A DNA stretch of 64,000 nucleotides from NCBI GenBank assembly GCA_030704615.1, contig CM060732.1:38111053-38175052 (forward strand). The letters run 5' to 3'. Below the pieces are notes generated by a model that was given only the letters and a program-made list of their open reading frames with translations, searched no databases and was not told the DNA's origin. The translations under genes and the position numbers were made by a program. Positions 57,581 through 64,000 of this stretch are shown one piece after another (positions within the stretch are counted from its first letter, which is position 1; every line of letters starts with the position of its first letter). The DNA is from Takakia lepidozioides (taxonomy: Eukaryota > Streptophyta > Takakiopsida > Takakiales > Takakiaceae).

Positions 57581-57989
57581 AAGATTGGAGGGGTCATTGG
57601 GAGGGGGCATGATCGGGCTGCAGACAGACAAGGAGTTTAAGCATGAGGTACGGGGATCGGAGCGCCAGTCTCTGTGTAGGGAGGGTGGAAGAGTTAGGAA
57701 TATCGGTGAGAGCTCTGCGGATAGTGTGATAGGTGTTTAGGTGGGAGGTCCAGGCCCGCCTTTGTGAACAAGTAAGACATCCCCCGTTTTGTTTAGAGCG
57801 GGAGGTTTGGGGCAGGTCCGGGGGAGCGGCACACGTGGCGAGAATGCTTTTGGTCATTTGTAGTAAGGTGGAAGAGAGGGTGAGCTCTGCTTTGAGCCAA
57901 ATATTGTCGGGTTCCTGTGAGAGGTTCGTATCAGAGAGGATATGGGAGAGGTTTTGTGTTAGGATAGGTTAGAAATGGTTTTGGAAGGC

Positions 57990-58840
57990 TGTGATGTTAT
58001 GTTTGAGTAATGAAGATAATGATCCTAGGTTGGGGAGGGGGGGTAAGGATAGAAGGGAGGGGGCGGAAGGGAACAAGGCCGGAAGGGGGAAAAGAGATTG
58101 ATACTGGGTAGTGGTTGGAGTTACAAATGCTGTCAATGTGAATGTGGCTGCGGAGATAAGACGAGATCTCGGTGCTGGTCTTGAGACAGAAACCATCAAA
58201 GAGGCTGAGGGAGTAGTGGAGACCACCTTGCCTGGAATAGTGGTGATCTGCGGGTATGTAGCTAAAGTGGTGTTGTTGAAAAATTGGCCCAATCATGATC
58301 GGAAGAGGATGGGGGTTGGTGGAGCCTTTAGGAGTGTTCAAGGAGGGCAATATCTCTGTTGAAGTCACCAGCGAGAATGTAGTGGTGATGGTGCTGATAA
58401 GGGTGGGTAATCGTAAATTGGAAATTGCAAGCATAATATATGGGGTTAGTTGGAGGTCATTAGTGTGGGAGGGCATGTATAGGTGAATGATGGTAATTGG
58501 GTAAAGAGCAGGCAAATAAAGTTGGAGAATTTGGAGATGAAGCGAAGAGGGATGAAGACGTTCACCTTGGTGGTGGTGTTGGGAGGGTGATGGGTACGTA
58601 GGATGCCAATGGCAATGCCTCCCCGGGTGGGGCTGTATGGGGTCGAGCGCGCCTAAGACATTGCGGAGCTGACAAAGGGTTGCCATACATGAAATAGTAT
58701 GTCGGGAGTAGCTTGTTTATGTATGAGCTGTTAGGCGTGTTAGGGTGTAGTTTTAATTTCTTGTAGTAGAATAATGTGCGGGGAGATGGAGGGTGATTGC
58801 AGCCTACAGTGTTCCTTTTTTGACGTAACTTCGTCATTTT
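57990..58840 (-). pseudogene. LINE endonuclease (APE-like) domain, main part
   Basis: The minus strand contains INKLLPTYYFMYGNPLSAPQ and then, in another frame, a GGIAI-type motif (GRHCHWHP in one frame, RGGIAIGI in the next) and PITIIHLYMPSHTNDLQLTP. LYMPS corresponds to the Y-x-P-S pattern of APE-type endonucleases that nick the target DNA for LINE integration. Several frameshifts. Its beginning is cut off by an AT-rich insertion. Confidence 0.6.
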
Positions 58841-58844
58841 TCCT

Positions 58845-59550
58845 GTACATAGTTTGTTGGTTTGATCTATACATCTTATATTTCTATGAAATTTGTTTAA
58901 AAGGGACTCATCAACATTGTACCTATCTACAGTAGTATCTCAGACTTGCCGCCAAAAAACCGTTATCTCTAGAAGTGATGGACTTTATGAAAAAGTCCAT
59001 AAGTTTGTTACAGTCCATACAAAACTTGTTATGGACTCATTATATGTTAGATTTGTTAATATAATTGGAATAAAGGACTTGGTCCTCCTTGCTATTATGA
59101 TAAAGAATCTAGTGTGAGAGTTTTTTAATATTTTTTACTCATTAAACTGAAATTTTATGTACTTTATCAACCTACAAATAACAACCATTTTCAAAAGTCC
59201 TTTACCCCATATAAAAACCAAAACACCCCATGAAACTGTCTTCATTAAATACAACCATTTATTATAGAGGAAGAGTGGGCAAGATCAAATTTCAAAAACA
59301 TGTACTTTTGTGATTATGGTCAAGTTTGGATTACGGTCCACCGATGACACATGACGACATATATCCTCCATAGCATCTTTCTTTTTCCCATTGAAATTGA
59401 CAGTATCCCAACAATAGACGTTCACATGATATAGTGCAAGTGAATCCTGTTTTTGGCTTTTTGTTTTCACGATTTTTGTTTTTTTATCTTATGTACTTTA
59501 TGTAGGCCACATCTTCAACTTTTTGGTCCACTCTTTGTTGCAATACCCTG
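58845..59550. other. AT-rich block interrupting the LINE endonuclease
   Basis: Base composition drops to strongly AT-rich here, in contrast to the LINE on both sides. LINE-like sequence resumes on the minus strand at about 59600 (HHWNVGSMATS) and continues after the block at 58840. This suggests a later insertion of about 0.7 kb, but I find no clear inverted ends or duplication. Confidence 0.45.
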
Positions 59551-59579
59551 GAGTCTGTGAGAAGGTGTATGAGCTTGTA

Positions 59580-60700
59580 TACTAGTGGCCATAGAGCCAA
59601 CATTCCAGTGATGATGTTAAGGGGTTGGTATTTAGATTGTAGGCGGAGGAGAGAGGGGGGCGGGAGAGGGGTGTAGGTGCATGTGAGTGAGTAGGTGAGG
59701 GTGGGAGGGTTGGGGAGCTATGAATCCCGGGAGGGGGGTTATTGCCTTTAAGGTGGCAGAGAGGATGTCGTTGGATAAAAATGGAATTATTAGAGAGGGC
59801 TGGCAGGTCTTGAGTCGGGGAGTAAGTGAGGCAAGATGGTCGCCTAATCCAGGTTTGGATTGAGGAGTTGAAACGAGGAGTATAACGAGGAGGTGGTGTG
59901 AGGGCTAGGTAATTGTTGGGGAACGGGGGCAATTTATGTAGGTTGCGTAGTAGGGAACGGAGTTAGGAAATGGAGTGAGATTCAAAGTAGATGTTACATG
60001 TCTCGGATAGCGGGGAGGATAGGAATGTATGAGGGGCAAAGAGGATGTGTTGGGTGGGGAAAACCTTGAGTTTGTGTGTGGCACGGGTAAGAGTTGGGAG
60101 ATGATAAGCGGGAAGGCCAAAGGTGGAGATTTGGTGTGGAGGGGGAGTCTGATGTGTGGGGTTAGAGGGAGAAGGTTTGGGGAGGAGGGGGAGACGTGGT
60201 CAGATAGGTGTGGTATGGGAGTGAGGGAGATGGTGTGTTTTTTGGAATATAAAGCATCCTGTCTTTGGGCCAGCGGGTAATTGCCAAATGATATCATCTA
60301 TAGAAGAGGGCCCTGGGTGGATGTCTCTACATCTGAGAAGTACGAGGTCAATACATGTCACTCTGTATGCCGTGTCGGGTGAGGGGGGATGATGGTAGTA
60401 GTGCTTGGATTTTAGAGGGTTTTGAGGGCGGGTTCCATGTGGGTGAACGGCGAATGTAAGGGGGTCAATATGTATTTGATAAGGTATTTTGGAAAGGTGG
60501 AGATAATTGGGATATGGTTGGATTATGTGAATAGGGAGATAAGGAATGCGTGGATGGGACATAGATTTGGAGGTTGGTTGGTGAATATGAGGAATTGTGG
60601 AGCTGGTGGTTAATGAGTGAATTGGGGATATATATTGGGGATAAATTGGGTTGGGGTGATAGATATACCAAAACTTTGAAGTTTTTGGCACGATATTTAA
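59580..60700 (-). pseudogene. LINE region upstream of the endonuclease, with RCRDIHPGP motif
   Basis: The minus strand reads TCIDLVLLRCRDIHPGPSS at 60355-60300, a variant of the GDIHPNPGP motif seen before the endonuclease in many LINEs and related in form to 2A-like peptides; here the NP before GP is missing. The rest is Pro-, His- and Ser-rich and broken. Near 59600 a short WNVGSM pattern marks the start of the endonuclease. Confidence 0.5.
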
Positions 60701-60999
60701 TGAGGATATTGAGTATTGGGTATAAGGGTGGGGTGGGTGAGTGATTGTGGATGATGGTCGTGGTGTATTGCGACGGTGGGGGAGGAACTTAGAGGCTCGT
60801 TGAAGCTCCTGGTCCTCGTGATGTCATTCCACATGTGCTGAGTGTGCGCACCTGGAAAACCCCATATAAGACTCGTTCTCGGCAAGTTGGAGTGCTGGGT
60901 AGAATGTGCGGAATCATTGGGATATTTTGGCTTGTCTCCAACGCAAGAGCAGATCAGGGTCATGAGTAGCATGTACCAGACAGCTGCCTACGTATAACG

Positions 61000-61660
61000 A
61001 GTGGTGGGGAAGCCCGGGCCGGTGGCCATCGGAAGGAAGTCGAATAACGTTGAAACGGAGCTGGAATGCCTTGCTGAGCACCGAACTGGATTGAAAAAAC
61101 GCCAAAATCACCTTGATGGCTTGAGTGCAAGTCGTCAAAAAACTGGTCCAAGGTCAAATAAATCAGATCGTTGCGAGGAGGAGCTTGTAAGGACTACCAA
61201 AGAATACCTATGAGGTAGTCCCTCGCCAACGCAGTGTCGACTGTGTAAAGAGCGGACAAACTCCAAGCTGTAGAAATCAATTAAATGATCATGTAGATAG
61301 AAGCATTATAAAGAGCAGCAAGATTGGTACCGCTGCAAAAGAAGCGAACTAAGTCACACAACTGAAGCCCGGAGATAAAAGTGTCTAAAGTGGGGGAGAC
61401 AAGATGAAATGAGGCTACAAAACATTGAGAAGAAGCGCAGTAAGAGCATGAACAGGCAGAGAGAGGGCCAAATCAAGCTGTAGTAAGCTAGTAGCGAGCA
61501 ACAGATTAGAGAGCTTGAGTGGGAGCCATGGCGGCGGGCTTGGCTACAGCAGATAGTGAGTACTAAACAGGAGGGGCCGCCAGTCAGGGGTAGTAAAAAA
61601 CACTAGGGATCGGGGGAGGATAGCGGAACCCTATAAAATAGCAGTTAGCAGGAGATGTAG
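61000..61660. other. Possible LINE 5' region, no gene identified
   Basis: Minus-strand ORFs at 60914-61157 (for example DQFFDDLHSSHQGDFGVFSI) may be part of a LINE ORF1 but show no RRM or zinc knuckle. Purine-rich + strand. Nothing else supported. Confidence 0.3.
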
Positions 61661-61667
61661 CAGAGAG

Positions 61668-62590
61668 TTGAGCGGGAGAGCACGGAGCTCCGCCCTCCCG
61701 ACATCAACGATGTGTGAGTCAAGGGTGATATCTAGCATTGAGTATCTTTCAACAACTTCTCCCCTCAACAATGTTGCAATCATGGTGAAAATGCTTCAAA
61801 GTTGGCAGGAAGACAAGCTCGCAACTGTAAAAAATATAGAAGACAACAAAATACTAAAAGCTTACAGGTACAAAGAAGAATGTTGGCAAAAATTATCGAT
61901 GGCATACCTCAAAGCCGTCACATTGAAGGACTACAGAGAGTTATACTTACAACTGCCACCGACTTAGTTAATGTTATGTCCTATCTCTCTTTCTCTTTTA
62001 ATCATTGACATAAAATGTCACATAATGAATGAAACATAATCAAAGTCGTGAGTAGATTCTGCAATATTGTTGTATATATTTTTAAATTCTGACCATGTCA
62101 GTTACAATGTAGGTGGACCAAGGGAAATAGGTGAAAGATCTTCGCAATCATTATTTACGATGCAAAACGGAGAAGACGGTGTTATCTCCTCTTAAGATCA
62201 TCCCAAAGTACAATCTAGATGGGCATGAGCTGATTGATTCCATTGATGTGGAGCAAGGCGGTCCGACAGTGTCTGCCTTGAGTGCAGCATGGAGACAATT
62301 TTTCAATGATATGGGGATAAATCAATTTTTTTGTAAACTCATTACACACTCGAATTTTTTTAGTTTTAATCTCAATTACTGTTTAATTATAATCTCTTTC
62401 TGCATGATGATTTTGTCTTCTTTGTTGAAATCACTCACACTATTATGCAATGTACTTAGATTTTCAGATATGCGGTGGGATGCTGCAAATGGGAGAAAGA
62501 GGCAATGTTCTTCATTTCAAATCTTTGAGAGGCTGTGTCTTGGATCACAGAAGATCATTCTAGGTGAATATGAGATTCAAACTTAATTCC
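61668..62590 (+). pseudogene. Unidentified exon-like blocks, perhaps of a DNA transposon
   Basis: Two blocks look coding: 61668-61967 (NNVAIMVKMLQSWQEDKLAT, YKEECWQKLSMAYLKAVTLK) and 62131-62310 (LRNHYLRCKTEKTVLSPLKI, SALSAAWRQFFNDMGI), the second preceded by a possible acceptor ATGTAG (about 62112). A third piece, DMRWDAANGRKRQCSSFQIF, lies near 62470-62530. Amino acid composition is natural, but I recognise no family. Confidence 0.3.
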
Positions 62591-63524
62591 ATTTATTGAT
62601 GGACATCATCTCTCTCTATTGGCGAGATGCATGGACTACTATCTAGAGCACAAAGACAGGGAGAGAACAAAAAAAGCTAAGAGAGAATCACACACAACGT
62701 GTACATGAAATTATGAGATAGATAAACTACAATCATGAATCAAGAGCTAGATGTATTTTTATTTGTCTTTACAAGATTTGTGAATGATGGCCTATTTGTG
62801 GATGGCGGGGAAGACCAATTTCCTTGGACATTTCCTGTTTTTGTTGGCTGTTCATGGGGTCCGAGTAGCACTATTAGCTACAAATGCCATTATAGCTCAT
62901 GTGTGTGGTCGAGTGCAAGCAAATGAATTTGACAAAGCTATGGATGGAAAAATCTGACTACAAATCATATAGCCCGCTTCATAGAGCATGCTAAATGTAC
63001 TATGAGTTACATATGAGATTGAACAAATGAAGCACAAAAGGCTATACTTGAGGAGTCAGGATTGGGGGACTTGTCCTACTTAGTATCTCGGATAGTTCCT
63101 ATTCACACTTTTGTATAATAAATTCCATGCTAGAGAGGGGATATACTCAAGTTTTATAACTAATAAATAGATTACCATGTCTTGTAGATATATGAAGTTT
63201 TAATTGACAAAAGCAGGTTGATTGGTGATGTTGTGCAGGAAGGATCTCGTTGCAGTATTGAAAGTCTCTTGAGTATATAGAACACATCGACACAGCACAT
63301 GCCATAAAAAGAACATCAATGACTTGAGCCGCGAGACACTAGATGTGGTCTTCACTGCGGACCATGGCGTAGAGACAAATGATTTTCTTAATTGTTGCCG
63401 CTCGGGGGACTGTCCATGATCATGGAGGTAAGAATGTGTCACAATTTCATCTTTAGGGTATGTGTTTTAAATATCTTATAATAGATGCTTGAATTGTATC
63501 TCATATGATTTTAGTGACAATGAT
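62590..63524. other. Intergenic stretch, nothing identified
   Basis: No recognisable domains or repeats. Short ORFs at 62735-62926 (+) and 63200-63442 (-) have no features that I can assign. Confidence 0.35.
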
Positions 63525-63532
63525 AATGTAGG

Positions 63533-63915
63533 GCCCTCTAGATAGTTCGTAGGGCCCTCATGCTTAACAAAACACACCCTTCGAGCTCCTTCTCGATACT
63601 AGTGGCCGCCATACGGCCATCACCAACCTGTCAACTCCTCCTCTCCGGGCTCACTCCTCGTGGGCCGCTAACGAAAGGATTTAGTTGGGTCTCTCTCCGT
63701 CAGAGTTTGTGGGTTCGCCTTGCCAATCTTGCCGTGTTAGCTTTATGGCCCCTTGGGGTTTCATCAGATAGAAGACTCCGGCGGAAGCCGGCGTAACTAA
63801 GAGCTACTTCGCCTCACGGCTACTACCCCCTTTCGGGGGTGGGCCCTGTTTTTTTCCCATCATTAATAAAAATTCGAGGGCTTCTTCCCCTCTTATTAAA
63901 ACAAAAAAAAAAAAA
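63533..63915 (+). mobile_element. 5'-truncated LINE insertion with poly(A) tail and 8-bp target duplication
   Basis: AATGTAGG stands on both sides (63525-63532 and 63916-63923). The insert ends in TCTTATTAAAACA followed by a poly(A) run (to 63915), the mark of target-primed reverse transcription. It has the same GACTCCGGC...GTGGGCC module as 52955-53032, so both are 3' ends of one LINE family, distinct from the long minus-strand LINE nearby. No coding domain is in this 383-bp piece. Confidence 0.8.
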
Positions 63916-64000
63916 AATGTAGGATCGATTTCGCACGGTCAAGTTATTTCAGTGGCCTGTATTTTTGTACCATGTCTCATGGAGAACGCCATCGAATAAT

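Larger units (their letters stand above)
53035..61000 (-). mobile_element. Long non-LTR retrotransposon (LINE) with endonuclease, RT and RNase H, decayed
   Basis: On the minus strand, in 5' to 3' order: an RCRDIHPGP motif typical of the region before LINE endonucleases (60308-60355), an APE-type endonuclease (58.0-59.9 kb, interrupted), reverse transcriptase (56.1-57.6 kb), RNase H (54.1-54.55 kb), a Cys/His segment and a conserved C-terminal tail ending at 53113. Many frameshifts and a lost catalytic Asp show it is dead. The 3' untranslated part contains perfect hairpins at 53093-53117 (CCTAGGGTA/TACCCTAGG) and 53040-53054. An AT-rich block (about 58.84-59.55 kb) appears to be a later insertion. 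The 5' edge is not certain. Confidence 0.88.

Overview
The window looks like repeat-rich nuclear DNA of a land plant, probably a non-seed plant (bryophyte, lycophyte or fern grade). The basis is one intact plant-type gene, a plastid 9-cis-epoxycarotenoid dioxygenase (NCED, about 15.26-17.27 kb, + strand), plus fragments of plant PPR, SEC13 and RING-H2 genes set among many plant-style transposons. I cannot name the species. Nothing here is prokaryotic, and I see no rRNA genes, CRISPR arrays or intact tRNA genes.

Layout. 0-6 kb: a decayed Helitron on the + strand with a zinc-finger-like N-terminus, HUH Rep, PIF1-type helicase and, at its end, a Ulp1/C48-type cysteine protease. 6-13.6 kb: non-coding, with a tRNA-derived SINE and short tandem repeats. 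13.65-14.3 kb: a ~90-bp tandem repeat leading into a GC-rich promoter region. 15.26-17.27 kb: the intronless NCED gene. 17.3-22 kb: no recognisable gene, several short tandem arrays. 22.2-25.2 kb: a diverged 160-175 bp satellite-like array interrupted by a 583-bp inverted-repeat element whose removal restores the satellite period. 26.2-27.3 kb and 31.4-34.9 kb: non-autonomous DNA-transposon-like regions built from palindromic motifs. 35.2-38.9 kb: a decayed DNA transposon with a transposase-associated CPC..C domain and two inverted copies of one protein segment. 39.1-40.1 kb: palindromic minisatellite and a 417-bp tandem duplication. 40.6-41.5 kb: a second, different PIF1/Helitron-type helicase fragment. 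42.9-43.3 kb: start of an LTR retrotransposon (minus strand).

The best-defined structure is at 44253-50074: a CACTA transposon with near-identical ~29-bp terminal inverted repeats and a GCC target duplication on both sides. Inside, all on the minus strand, lie fragments of three unrelated host genes: the SEC13 N-terminus, a scrambled PPR protein gene and one exon of a RING-H2-like gene. This is a Pack-CACTA (gene-capturing) element. Just outside it is a 1.58-kb pogo/Tigger-like element with TA target duplications (50234-51810). From 53.1 to about 61 kb is a long LINE on the minus strand (endonuclease, reverse transcriptase, RNase H) with inactivating changes. The window ends with a 5'-truncated LINE insertion carrying a poly(A) tail and 8-bp target duplications (63533-63915).

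Only NCED looks like a working gene. The rest is mainly mobile DNA at different stages of decay and some captured host exons.
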